Below, in pieces: positions 25,600-38,250 of a stretch of 64,000 nucleotides of DNA (position 1 is its first letter; each line of letters starts with the position of its first letter). The stretch comes from Corbicula japonica (Eukaryota > Mollusca > Bivalvia > Venerida > Cyrenidae): assembly GCA_038501625.1 (NCBI GenBank), contig JAZAYU010000262.1:372001-436000 (forward strand), read 5' to 3'. The position numbers and the translations under genes are program-made. The notes beneath the pieces are model-generated. The model had not been told where the DNA came from, did no database searches, and saw only the letters and a list, made by a program, of their open reading frames with translations.

Positions 25600-28039
25600 A
25601 GATTCTCTTTATCTCTATCTCTATCAGTTATCCAACAGCAAGCAGTTTATTGTATGTACTAAATACATCATAAAGGGGATTTGTAGTCTCATCACAAGCT
25701 CAAAATCAATATTTTAGAGCCAGAAAAATCACAGCTGTGCTCTTGAGTTCAGTTACAGGTCTCAGCCTTATTCATTTCAGAAGAAGTTGCTCCTCCCTTT
25801 CTGTGTCGATCCCTCTTGCGGTAGCTCGACTTAGCTCTCAGACGTGCGGTTCAGAGTACATTTTATGTGCGTGCGCTAGTGCGAGTGTGAGTGCTTGTAT
25901 GTGTAATTGCCTTTGTCTATAAGTGTGTCTCTCCGCATATGTATGGACCGTAACTTTGACAAGAATCGAGTAATCTTTATTTTTTGAATTTATGCTTAAA
26001 TTACTGAGACATATTATTGCGGACAAAACCCAGGCTGCAATCTCAAACGTCAATCATTATGTCAAAATTTGTGGCCAAGCTTGTCCGCACCATAATTTTG
26101 ACATATATTGAGCAATCATGATTACATTTGGCATGAATGTTTACATCAGAGAGACGGAGTATCGCATTCAAACTTCAAATTTAGACAAGCGTCGTTCAAA
26201 ATAATTTATAAAATGAATTGTTGCTTAGTGTCTTAATATCTGTAATCATTTAACATTCTTATTTAATGTTTAACATGTCTATAAATTAAGATGCAAGGCA
26301 AATATTTCAACGATTTTTGTATTTCTTGTTTTCGATATCGCTTACAAAAGTCCTATGTTACATGTAGTATTTACAATCGACTTAAAGATTATATTAATTC
26401 AATGCTTCGTTTGTGTCTCATTTTTACTTTAATAACAATAACTGTTACAGTACTTAGTCTACTCATTCATTTTGAGAAATGAAATTTTCTTATCAGTTCA
26501 CTAGAGTCATTTTTGCACATAGAGAGACAATATAATGACATTAATGGGACATAGCATTACGTATCCTGTAGTGACTCAGTCTCTCGAACAAAAGAGACAA
26601 GAACGCTTCCAAGAATGTATCTCTTAGTATTGGCGTCTGATAATAAACTTATACAAGCTTTGTATTTCCTTGCTACTGTTTGATAACCATTCTTTATAGA
26701 TGTTGTTTGTGCCGAGAGTAAAAGATTAACAGGAGAACTAGGTATAAGTGCAGTCCTTATAGCAATACCCGCCAAATAAAGGCATTTTGACACGGACTTA
26801 ACTTGTGTGTGCTTAGATCTTTAACGAGTGTGCGTGTCCTAATTTACGGTTTCACAATTCAAAAGATGTTCTTTACAATTATTAGTTTGACGAGTGTTCT
26901 GTTTAGTAAATCGCATGCTATCTAATTCCAAATCTTTTATTACATTATCATAAAATCACCCACACGAGTCTTTAACAGTTTATGTTATTAATCGAGATTT
27001 CATGATAAAACAAACACTATTTGTAAAATAACACTTCCAAATGGTATTCAACTTTAATAAAACACTTAATTGACAAGATTATAAATTAAGTTATCGACAA
27101 TCATCAACCTTATAAAATAAAAAAAACATGGTTGAAAAACATGTCAAATAAATCTCAAGATGCCTTTGTCGCAAGATTAATATTTCAGTTGCGTGCATAT
27201 CCTGCTAAAACAGTATAATATCTAATGCAGCAATAACAAGCTTTTGTTTTATAATCTCTAACTTTTATTTTGCCAATCTTCTGATATTCAGGGCTATCCG
27301 TCTTGGATCGGAAATTGTCAAATGCATTGCTATATTCAATTCCTATTGCTGTTATTATTCGAATGGAAAATGATATTTAAAAAAAATATTACCTCTGTAT
27401 TTAGATTTTGTTTGTTATCGTTACTCAAGAAAAAAAAAACAAAATTCTGGCAGAAAACATAGACCTTCATCATAAAACAAGGTATCCGTGTTTATTTTTT
27501 ATGTTTAACAAAGGCGTGTTGGGGCGAGAAACCAGAGTGAATGTATTATCAAAGCAACACGCTTGTTGTTTTGTTTCTTTTTTTTTTTAAATTTACTTGA
27601 TAAAAGTATGTTAATTTATTTTAAAAGACTATATTTTTAATTAGTCAGCGTCTAGTTTTTAACAGATATCTTTGCAGATTATTGGTATATTTTATGAAGT
27701 TACCTCTAAAGTTTCGTTTTCAGTATTTTGTTCACATAATCAAGAATTAAATATTCATGAAAGAAGAAAGGTATATTTCCATATAAATTGTTCACTTTAT
27801 TAGTCATTATCATTACAATTAATGAAAACAATTCATATTGTTCAATAACATTGTATTAACTTCTCATGAGTCCTAAATATATTCACACTATAGTTCGATT
27901 TTTACCCGTGAGCTGTGATCTTTCGGACAAGTCCACTGTTATAATCCTTAATAGGTAATAACTAGGTATCAATTGCAGAGTAACCGTTAAATTACTGAAT
28001 TTATAAGCTATTTAAACCTGTTCAAAGCAAAGATTTTTA
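25600..28039. other. AT-rich stretch, one unrecognised open frame
   Basis: No recognised gene. The minus-strand frame 26,557-26,793 (78 residues) has a more balanced amino-acid composition than its neighbours (for example SLLSDANTKRYILGSVLVSF). It matches nothing I know and shows no convincing splice context. Confidence 0.4.
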
Positions 28040-28410
28040 GTCCCGACGTAATAGCTCAGTGGATATGGATCTAGGGTTATGATTGCAAGTGATATTGCCT
28101 CTACCTGGGAGAGAACCCGCTCTGTCACTGCGACAGCGCCTAGCCCTACAATTCCGACGACGCAACCAACTGAGCTAACCTGGAGACTTTTAACGGCCGC
28201 CACACTGCACAAATAGTGCTACTGTAAATTTCAAATGATATTGCCTCTACCTGAAAGCGAACCTGCTCCGTCACGGCAACAGCGCCTAGACCTGCAATTC
28301 CGACGACGAACATTCCGACGATCTATCCGGGACAACCCCAGAAGGTTGATCGGATAGCCCTGCACGACATCGGTAACGGTTTATTTTACTGATAACAGAT
28401 CTAACTCTAT
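28040..28410 (-). mobile_element. tRNA-derived SINE cluster
   Basis: It shares GGTTAGCTCAGTTGG (minus strand), the B-box-like block, CAGTGTGGCGGCCG and GGCTATCCGATCAAC with the SINE at 12.6 kb. Two degenerate heads occur in the same orientation, plus a truncated plus-strand head near 28,040-28,080 (TAATAGCTCAGTGGATATG). Flanks and copies are diverged, so this is an old insertion or a nested group. Confidence 0.65.
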
Positions 28411-28593
28411 CCTAGAAAGAGGATACTGTCCTATTATATAAATCGCCTAGTGTTATAATAAAAAGCTTACACAGGCAGATAATGTATCATCGAGTAAAAA
28501 TAAATCATGTGTTTCAGTATAAAACATTAGTCTGTTGATATAAAAGTCAATTACACTCTTTTTTCACACGGACTTATTGACAGCGCTTATTGA

Positions 28594-28716
28594 CTTTACA
28601 GACAATGAAACAATCAGCTAAAACTCAGTAAGGGTGTTCCATATTGCAAAACGCAAAGTGTTGCAGTACGGAACTCCCTTAGTGATTTACAGCTGATTGT
28701 TTAATTATCTGTAAAG
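28594..28716. repeat. 123-bp imperfect hairpin
   Basis: CTTTACAGACAATGAAACAA starts the left arm; TTGTTTAATTATCTGTAAAG ends the right arm. Pairing extends inward through AATCAGCT and TAAGGG.GTTCC to a loop around TGCAAAACGCAAAG. The arms are about 55 bases with scattered mismatches. A MITE-like foldback fits. Confidence 0.85.
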
Positions 28717-30360
28717 TTCGGATGACAAAGTTAGATAACAAATCGTAAACTAATTGAATTTAGACATGAATTAGGCATAGTCACGACAAAATAATACCTT
28801 AGTCCTACATGATAAGATCAATCCATCCCATGTTGTCTGATAGAAGCTACTCAAAAATATATCACAAAAAACCTCTCGTGAGAACAGGTTTTAATACAAA
28901 GGGGTAACAACATTTGTTTAATAAAGATACCGTCACTTATTAATTACATTCAATGAATTAAGTAAACCGTATTAAATAGAAAGACCCATGAAGGGCACCT
29001 TAACTTAAATTTCACAGACATTAATTTTGCCGATACATTTCATAAAACACACAATCTGATGTTTAATTTCAGTGTGTATTGACTTCACATTTTGCAATAA
29101 AGAGTCCTACAACTATATCATTGGGTACAACGTACATACTCGGCGTTTCTTTATCGTAGCAGATTTCCTCATTTTACAGAATCATCATCTCACTTAAGAT
29201 TATAGCAAAGACCTTCCCATTAAGGTCACTTAAATCCTGCAGTAGCAGGTACATGTGATATCGTTACATGCATATAACAACACCTCTTTAAATGTTTTGT
29301 CCCGGAATGTGAGTCGTTTGAATTTAAGCACAAACATCATTGTTTATTATTTTTAATAAAAGAAAGATTTTACTTTGTTTAACATGTTTTATGAATAACC
29401 AAAATTCGGTATCGCCTTATTATTCAAATAGCGCCGACAAGCAAGTCAACTTACTAGAAAAACAGTAGGTTTACGACGTTTGTCTGTCTAGTACATGTTA
29501 CCCCGTTGATATTGAGGAAGGTTAAACGAGAGCAGTTGTGTAATCTTGTTGTTTAGATCTTCTCATACCAGATCTTACCAAAGATCTTTCCCACAAAACT
29601 GCTTTGATAAACGCAATGCTAACGTAGGCAAGGTTGAACAATTAATCCAGTGTGATATCGTGTTTATTTATGGGTGGAGTTGTGAAGACGGTTAGTGTTG
29701 ATGACACTAAAATGCTTAAAAAGTCAAAATGTATCGGATTTAATTTTATAAAGATACAATCAACAAGTCTGTGTTAATATTTACGATGAATGACGTCCGA
29801 TAACAATTTTCTTAGTTAAATTAACCGCAAAAAATTACTGGATTTTGTTTAGATAATTTGGCATATTATCTCTTATTTCGAGCATTCTTTCAAATGTAGG
29901 GATACATGTAAAAGCCTGAATTTGGAGTCCGTTCGCACACTTGTGTTAATCGGTTATGAGAGAATGACAGATTATGAGCACTGAGAAGCTTTAACACGCC
30001 GCAAATTGATATCTTCCGATAATTTGAACATCACTAACCGATAATATTGTCACCTAAATCTTAACTTTAAATATCCACCTCGAGATTAACGATACACTGC
30101 ATTTTAGACGTTATACTGCTATCTTGGTCTAGCTAAAAAGAGTTATAAACAGTCGATAATATACAAGTCGTTCAACTAGTATCCTTACAAATATCATCCA
30201 TAATTTCTTCAGTCACATTTTGTTACTTATACGTGTTTTAGGCACGTAAACACTGTTCGCCATTCAGTCGGAGAAGATTTCTTAATGCATTTTTAAGCGA
30301 TCTATCTATTTCAGATCGTGAAAGTCATTTGTCATGTGTCGTCAACACACTGAACTACTT
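28717..30360. other. AT-rich stretch without recognised genes
   Basis: No exon or element recognised. Confidence 0.6.
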
Positions 30361-30560
30361 TTACACCTGGTTTAAACCCCCAGTAGAAATTTGTTTTGCC
30401 ACTGACCGTTCCAAGGCGGTATCCCCAAAGGTTCTCTTCTTCGTTAATTGTTTGTGGCGTTTAAGATATATATATCTTACTCTTCTCTTTTTTTGCTGCG
30501 TGGAAAGGCTGTGTTAAGTGAGTGTGGCGATTCCTGATATGCATATATTACTTTTTTATG
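30361..30560 (+). mobile_element. Penelope-like 3'-end fragment
   Basis: 3' tail from CCTGGTTTAAACCCCCAGT through CCAAGGCGGTATCCCCAAAG to GATATGCATATATTACTTTT. The stem-loop is damaged here (CAGTAGAAA against TTGCCACTG). Confidence 0.8.
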
Positions 30561-32030
30561 AAAGTGACAAATGAGAGAATGGTCAATAAATTATTTTCTG
30601 GTTTGATTCTTGTTTTACGCGTACAAAACTGTTTCGCGATCAAATACTCCACGATTGACCTTTATTTATTTGATCAATGTGCTAAAACACGCCTTTCATT
30701 TCGAACTAAGAATTCGATCAGTTCGAATTCGTGCTTATTCATTTCGCAAACATTAGTCGTCACCAATGGCCTTTCTATAAGTATGATCGTCATTCAAGTG
30801 TTATTTGTGTAGATTATGTAACTGCTACGGTTGTGATCGTCGAAGAAAGAAAAAAACATTATCCATCTCTTTATGTTTATAACATGTCTACAATATATCA
30901 TAGTTAACGGCATAAATTTGGTGTTATTTCATTGTTCCCTACTTTAATAATGTCCGTCGCTTTTTGAGAGAATATAGCACCTGTATTAAGAAGAAACTCT
31001 AGTTATAGTTAATTTAAAAGGTCTCTTTCAAGCGAAGTATTACCGTAATGTAAGACGGGTTTTGTTTTTACGGTTATTGTAACTTTGATCATGAAATAAG
31101 AAGACAAAAATTTGATAGACATTCAACATTATTCAACTCGGTGGAAATCAAAGCTTACTTTTAATATTCAAGACGGTATTCCTTGCAAGGTATGTGGATT
31201 ACAGTCTACAAAAATTATCGCAAACTACTATTATATGTACCAGGGTTGAAATAACTAAATTAAACTTTAATAGATGAAAACATAAAATTATGGTTCTGCA
31301 TTTTATAATACAGGAAATTAAAGTATTGAGTAGAGGAAAAATATAAATTTTGCATGAGGCCAAATACAAACAAAACCAGTCTTTCAAGTCATTTGCACAT
31401 TTCTTTAGGGAATTTATACAATGAATAATTGTAATTGAAAGTATTATATCGAATTGACCACAATAAAAAAGAAGATTGAATCAACGCTTCGTGATTTCAA
31501 TCGTATTCTTGTTTCAACAAACATTATGTTTTTTTTTATGTTTTTCTTCATTTTTGTCTTGTTTTATTTGTCTAGCAATGCTTACAAAAATGAAAGCAAA
31601 ATGTGTTCTTAAGTGCATCATTTGCAGAAGACTGATGTGGTCATTCATATTTAACCAGAAAACACTTATCACAATTAAGAATAATATCTTACGCTGAAGT
31701 TAAAATCAGTTCTCCTATTAACCTGAACATGTGGGTTTATACTCTAACCGAAAAAGTATTGCAGTAGATGGAAGATGTATGAGATTCAAATTAAAATAAT
31801 GTTTTATCCATGTAACCCAGGCAATAAATAACGTAAACGTAAGTTTGCCGTATATGTTTGTCTTCGTCTACTCCACCGCCTAACTGCCAGACCCTATTCA
31901 GAAACACATTGTAAAAGGATAGATGAGAAAGGATAACAGCATTATCTTTAAAAGACTACTCTGTACATAACTGCTACATTGGATCGCCGACTTGTCTGTC
32001 AACTTGTCATTCAAGATTCACTTTTCTGTT
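30561..32030. other. AT-rich stretch without recognised genes
   Basis: Only short open frames of biased composition; no element recognised. Confidence 0.6.
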
Positions 32031-32330
32031 AGGCGGATTTCTAGTAAGCACATCCACAATGATGCAAGGGCCAGGGGAAATAAACATCCATCTGGCGTTC
32101 TAGAAAGAGGTTTTACTGGTCTGATTTTGAGAAAGAAATAACCAAAAACGTAGAGATGTTCTATGCAAAAGACTCCAGCTCCAGCTTATCGGCCTTTTGT
32201 AGAGCTCATGATCTTTTAAGACCATCCATGAGAAATGGTGGAGCAGAGAGGTGGAACCAAACCATGATTAAAATGCTTTGGACTCTTGAAACCACAAAAG
32301 GACTAGCGATTGAACAGCTATAGAGATCTT
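32031..32330 (+). pseudogene. Possible integrase relic
   Basis: Frames broken by stops read SKHIHNDARARG near 32,055 and GGAERWNQTMIKMLWTLE near 32,235. The latter is similar to the conserved ERxNxTLxxML region at the end of Ty3/Gypsy-type integrase cores. The rest does not match well, so this is a weak call. The sequence from 32,400 to 32,780 holds another unrecognised broken frame (VDAFLEPNPTDEHAVTLLV). Confidence 0.3.
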
Positions 32331-32782
32331 CTGTTGTGGCATACTATGGCTCTGAAAAATGCCGCTGGATAAGCCTTTCGCAATTTTATTTTTTATTGGC
32401 ATCTACAGCTGCGGGTTGATGCATTTCTGGAACCCAATCCCACAGACGAGCATGCTGTCACACTTCTCGTATGCATCAAAACTTTACCATCGGTTGAATG
32501 GCAGTTACGGAAGCTGGGAAGTTTGCCACTAAAAAAGTTCAGTTATGACCTGAGTGAAACATTCAATATTTAATTTTAAAGTTGAAGTTCTAGTGCTTTT
32601 CAGGAAGATTGGGCTACAGCGTACCAACAAGCTAGCCAACAGATGTGACTCTGATGACCATGTCGTGTTATAATGGCGAAGTTCTTGCATGTTAAAGTTT
32701 AAACTTAAGAACCGTAAGGGTCCCATAAAAACCTTTCCCCGGCACGTATTATTGCCGTACATCAACCAAGACTGTAACCACT

Positions 32783-33268
32783 GGCATTTTGGTCTATAAA
32801 AAAGCTCAGGTGATGTCTTAAAAAAGCTTTAATTAAATAGTAATCAGTTGTCCTGTTTGTCTATTGATGATTTTTCCTCAATGTAAACTCACGTCCTTAA
32901 TTTAATAAGAGACAAGCTCACACGTCTTAATGAAAAAAAACTTAAATAAGAGAAACGAAACTTGTATCGCTTGTTATGAACATAGAGCTGTTTTGCAAAT
33001 GTTTCTTATCATAAATGTACTATATGGATGTCTCAAGACCTGATCGAGTCGCTCTCTTCTTTCCTGGATAATATTTATGTTAGATTGAGTTCCTCTATTT
33101 ATAAGCAAGTAATAGTCATCCCGATGGTAACTTATTCTGCTTATCCGTATGTATATTGCCAAGTAAGAGAGTATATGTTTTGTGTTTCTACCAAACATCA
33201 AGATGATGTTCATACTTTTATTATATTAAATTCCGCGTTGTCCTCACAATATCTCACACGGTCTTAAC
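32783..33268 (+). pseudogene. Penelope-like RT relic
   Basis: It begins with the same WHFGL-/FWSIK-like segment (TTTTGGTCTATAAAA) as the copy at 22.56 kb and follows it through the TCTCAAGACCTGATCGAG region and SIYKQVIVIPMV (decayed motif B) to about 33,268. Motif B is destroyed and the 3' tail is absent. Confidence 0.75.
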
Positions 33269-33332
33269 CTGAAATAGATGAAAGAAACATAAAACATTGT
33301 CAGATATAGAAAACAATAGATCATGTTTAAAT

Positions 33333-33334
33333 AT

Positions 33335-33366
<32 letters not shown>

Positions 33367-33367
33367 G

Positions 33368-33404
<37 letters not shown>
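33333..33404. repeat. (CAG)n(CAT)n microsatellite
   Basis: A compound triplet repeat: three ATC units, about eight CAG units and about twelve CAT units, read on the plus strand. Confidence 0.95.
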
Positions 33405-33407
<3 letters not shown>

Positions 33408-33544
33408 CTTCGTCATCACATGCTATTTTTCTTTTTAATGTTTTGACTTGCAGATATGCATTATAATTTTAATAAGAGACCAAAGGAACTTTATAATTTC
33501 ATAAACTTTATTTAAGAATTTGCAGTTTATGCTACTGCAGACTT

Positions 33545-33609
33545 TGATGATGATTACGATGATGATAATGATGATGATGATGATGATGATAATGATGATG
33601 ATGATGATT

Positions 33610-33678
<69 letters not shown>
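33545..33678. repeat. (GAT)n microsatellite
   Basis: About 130 bases of GAT on the plus strand with a few interruptions. It is complementary to the (CAT)n tract 140 bases upstream. The long Met and Ile runs in its open frames are artefacts of the repeat. Confidence 0.95.
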
Positions 33679-35800
33679 GCTGTTTTGGTATTTATGATTT
33701 CGGCATTTAATAGCATATACACTGTACGTTGCTATTTTTTAATTTTATGCGTTTTTTTGGTAAGTGACTAATATGTTTTGGTGGCCATATAAAAGCTTAA
33801 TCCAACCGAATATGTCATATTTAATGTCAACATTTCGGGTGAAAAGTGTGCCATATTTACCGAATATTTCAGACGTGCAACATATACGTTCCGTGACATA
33901 TGCGTTCTGTGACATATGCGTTCTGTGGCCCAATAATATCTGATATCGCTCATACTCTTTAGTTCGCTCTGAAATATTTTAGGCTTAAAACCTCGACATT
34001 TTATTTTTATTAGCAACATTTATTGAAAATGTGGCAAAATAAGCATCTACATGTTATAAAAAAACGACTGCAGCTTAATCTGCCTCGATCATTACACCAT
34101 ATCCTGTATATTTATATACGACACATCGTTAGCCTGCGGCAATGGACAGCAGGAAATGGACGGGTCCATTTTAAGATATGGTATCGTATTTTCAAAAATA
34201 AACTTGTCCATTTCGTACCCAGCAGTGGACGGGTACACGTGATAAAACTAGTGTACTGGTTCATGCGATAAAAGCTGAGACCCGTCTAATGTTTTGCTTG
34301 GTCTGAGGACACATATATTCTTGATAACCTGCTCCTACCTCTACGTTATCGGCACGGAAGTGTCTCCTCGACCTGGCCCGGTACAGTTAACAGAACGATG
34401 ACCCAGATTTTGCGTTGTGAATTGTTTTTTCGTATTTTTCGGAGTTAGCTGTCTAAGCTCATTTTTAACCTAGTTTTTCGACCAATGAAATGGTGTAAAT
34501 AAAACTTAATATGCAGCAGTTAAATCAAATAGATTATTTCGATTGGTTACTTCAGTGTTTATATTGTTCTTTAAGGATTATAAATTTCCACTTTTAATGC
34601 ATGGACCTGAATAAATCAGTTGGATTGTAAAGTAGATAACCTCTGACTGGCGGTTCTTAGTAATGTTTAAAGATGCAGGTCGTGGACCCTAAGATTTCGA
34701 CGCGCTTTGATATCGTATCGATTCTGATTACGGTATTGCGCATGACCAAAAAGCAGTTTTAGGTTACAAACCACCAATTCAATTTCCATAGACTTCCATT
34801 ATAACTTTCCATCGATTTCGAAATTTACTATTTGGCCAAGCCATTAAAATAATACAGTACTCAAGAGAACAAAACTAGAGACACCTGCAAATACCAATTA
34901 TACCATAGCATTACCAATACACATTTTCGGCATTTTAGCCATAAGTGTATTACCCCATTCTCTGCGGAACTTTTGTTTACATTCTGTTAAAAATGATAGC
35001 TATTTTTAAAGTTGAATTGCACTTTTTCGTTATCAATTTCATAAAATTTGTATTCAAATTACTAAAAAAATCATTATATATTATCCAAATAATTTTAGAA
35101 TATTTATTTTCATTTTCTACCAATCAGGCTTGACTTCCTGTTACTGGTCCGCAAATTCCCTGCACAAAATATTTTTAGAGGCCTGATCACCAATATTTTG
35201 TGGTCTATAACCTGAACTTTGAAACCGTGTCTTCTTGTTTGCAAAATAAGGCTTCTGATTGGACTATATGACTTTCATCCGGGTGAAATAGTCCAGATTG
35301 CTTGCTTCCGGAATAAAACTGAAAAGCCGACATTTTGTTTCTCGATTCACATTTTCAGAAGTTCTTCTTCCATATGTTAGATAACAAATAAGATTTACCT
35401 CGCCATAAAACTAAGGTAAATAGTTTCTTCATTGATTCAAATCTAATATTGTCACAGAGTTAGGGTCTAAGAGTAGACTCCACCTAAGCGATGCGTATTA
35501 CGGTAGTTGTTAGGTGTTGTGTCAATTAAAATACAGAGTGAGAAAGTGATATTTACACCGGTTTCCCAGCGTACTCAACATTGAAAATTTACTTTTTTTA
35601 TTTTATCCTGCAATTATCTACACGAACAGTAAGTTTAACATTGCAGTTTAGATGATAATATCGATTGCTTTCTTTTAAATTTGGTGTAAGAAAGCGATTA
35701 GGTATTGCGTTGAATTAACTCTGGACACGGTAGACTGGACAGAACTGGTCAAATGAAATATGACCAGCTAACGACATTGAATATGTGTCTACTTGATCAG
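33679..35800. other. AT-rich stretch without recognised genes
   Basis: No exon recognised. It includes a short 16-bp tandem repeat at 33,887-33,927 (CGTTCTGTGACATATG, about 2.5 units). Confidence 0.55.
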
Positions 35801-36094
35801 GACTCGAACCCAAGGTTCTCAGATAAAACATACAGGTACTCTGCAAATATAAGTTGATATTTGAGGCATGGCAGAGCCGTGTTTTCCAAATGCTATCTGA
35901 ATAATGCTTCATTTGAAACAAATAAAAATTATTACATTTCATTTAAAAAATAAGGTAAAGTGTAGTTTGATTTAAATAGGAAGCACGGCGAAGCCGTGTT
36001 TACCACTTAATATTTATTTTAGAGTTTAGGAATAATTGCTCTGTTAAACAAGTATCTTTTACAAGTTCAAATGTGTTGCATGGTGAAAGCCATG
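35801..36094. repeat. B-box-like motif and three spaced small hairpins
   Basis: On the minus strand GGGTTCGAGTCC near 35,805-35,820 matches the tRNA B-box consensus, but no A box was found upstream, so this may be a SINE remnant. Downstream on the plus strand three similar stem-loops follow: CATGGCAGAGCCGTG at 35,867, CACGGCGAAGCCGTG at 35,984 and CATGGTGAAAGCCATG at 36,079. They differ in both stem halves while keeping pairing. Confidence 0.5.
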
Positions 36095-37767
36095 TTGACC
36101 ATTAATAGACCTGTTTCCCAGTACCGTTATTTTTATCGCTACCACATAATCTCTGAATTTCAGAAAGAGGCATAATAGATCTATGCTGGACCGCGTCATT
36201 ACACATTAGATTATTACTGGCTTGCCCCAAAAGTGGGTTGGACTATAAACAGTTATAAAACATTAAGATTAGAATGAAATGAATTTAATTGAACAGAGAT
36301 AAAAGAATAGCATATTTCTATGTCCCAACTGCTCATTTATATGTACGCGTAATTCGTTTATTAAGTTGAACATCCGCTGTATTTACTGATTTTGTGAATT
36401 TGTAGTATGTGGCTGTCAGTATTCTAAATGATTTTGAGCAGTCAGTTGTCGGTCATTTTGAATGAAGTTACTTATAAATCAGTTAGCATCTATTGCATGG
36501 TTTATTAGAAGTCTTATTGCAATAGCCCAAAATTAAGCCAGTCATGCCCCAGTACGAAGGTGTGTACTTAGAAAAGTTGTTAAGTGTATAGCCTCTACTA
36601 TAGGCTTTCTAGGTATGGATAAAGTGACACAAAAAACAGGATGTTTATTTTAACCAGACAAATGCAGTATACTGAATCTTGCTAACAAGAGTTGACCTCA
36701 TCTATCAGGTGCACGTTCACTGCCTAACAGTTTTCTTAAGAATAAACTTGAAGTGGGGATAAGAAATGTTTGAAAAGAAACAGACGAAGCAGCGTTTTTT
36801 TTAATTTTATTTAAAAAAAAAGACAATCCTGGAAAAACTCCGCTCGATTATTGCCGTAGATTATATACAAGCCTTTCATTAGTTAAATTTCTCGAGTTTG
36901 ATTGTTAGACAAACTTCATTAGCACAAGAAATAGACTGAGACTCTTAAAGTCCGCCATTTTTTGTATTCTCTTCTAATTTAAAGCCACAAACAAATAATT
37001 GAGTTACATATTTTGCTATTAAGGCCTTACTAGATATGCGCTTTCAGGATCGAAAGTAAATTATATATATTAAATAAAAGATGGTAAAACGCAAAATAAT
37101 GTTCGTATGGTTCATTAGCCTAAATTATTTTAGATTCTACTTGGTTTCTTGTGTTCCTGAAATGAGCGCTTGTTCTAATGTAATAAACGGGATTATTTTG
37201 CATATCAAATATTTTATTCCTGCAAACTCTATACAGGATGTGATTATCCATTTACACCAAAACACATTTTGGGTCCAAATACTTACAGTTTTAAAGAAAT
37301 TGTGCCAAGAGTATATAATTAAACCCATAGCATTCATTTTAAATATGCAAGTCGGCATACGGCGCCAGGCCTCGTTCTGGAATCGCGTTTCGATAAAAAT
37401 TGGAAAACCCGTTCCGCAACGGAGCGATGTGAAAATGGTCTATTAATTGGTATTTGAAAATTTATTATTTTTCACTGTCCAATTCCAGTAGTTTGTGTCG
37501 AGCTTTTGTATAAATGCCTGGGTCAAGATGATTTGAGTGAAAAAACAATCTTATAATCGCTCACTAAGAAAATAAGTGAAGTCAATGGAAAATATATGCA
37601 TGCATTGGGCAAAAATATTGTTTATAAAATTTGTTTTGTTTTTTATTTGTATATCAGTTTGTAGTAATCATATGAAAGACGCGTGACTAATCTGGTTCAA
37701 AGAGCATGAAACTGGAATAGGAGAAAAGTAGACTACCGGGGAGTTTTTTTTTAATTTACCCTGAATG
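36095..37767. other. AT-rich stretch without recognised genes
   Basis: The longest open frame (37,081-37,446, plus) resembles no family known to me and has the composition of translated AT-rich DNA. Confidence 0.55.
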
Positions 37768-37880
37768 GCTTACCACCACACTCCTCCCAATCACGTTCAT
37801 CGATAAAAGAAAAATATCAAAATCTCAATAATTATCAATAATGGAAAAATGTAGTTAAATGAAACTTTGCACAAATGTAT
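37768..37880 (-). repeat. Short dispersed repeat, three copies
   Basis: Contains ACTCCTCCCAATCACGTTC, ATCGATAAAAGAAAA and GAAACTTTGCACAAATG. Related copies lie at 40,003-40,103 (opposite orientation) and 56,045-56,135 (same orientation). Two of the three lie 340-480 bases beyond the 3' end of minus-strand Penelope-like copies. Confidence 0.7.
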
Positions 37881-38250
37881 GTTATTAATGTATCTTTATT
37901 TTGCAGATGACAAGACACGTTAGAAAAGCAAAGAACAATAGCGAGATCTAAACATTCCCTAAACCTCTTTTTGCACTAATTCAAATAACTAAACAACACA
38001 AAACATCATTTTAAATGCCCACATGAGTAATATGATACAGACAACAATTTTTATGTCCTGGTGACTTATATATGTAAACTTTACGAGATATTAGTAAAAG
38101 TGTGTTTGAACTTCAATTTCCTGGTCGCTTCTTAATCGCGTAAATGGATCACAATCACTGATTTTTCGTTTAGTTGTTGAAAATTTTTTTACAAAGTACA
38201 CACCATTGTCTTATCAGTATCATTGCACTCACGTGGGAAATTAAAAAAAA

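Noticed and set aside
25463..25717. Mirror open frames on both strands at 25.4-25.7 kb
   Set aside because: They result from the near-perfect inverted repeat; no splice sites or start context support a protein.
33435..33771. Open frames with long Ile or Met runs
   Set aside because: Translation of the (GAT)n microsatellite on both strands.
37081..37446. 121-residue plus-strand frame as a gene
   Set aside because: Composition is that of translated AT-rich DNA, with no domain, no splice or promoter context and no relation to neighbours.
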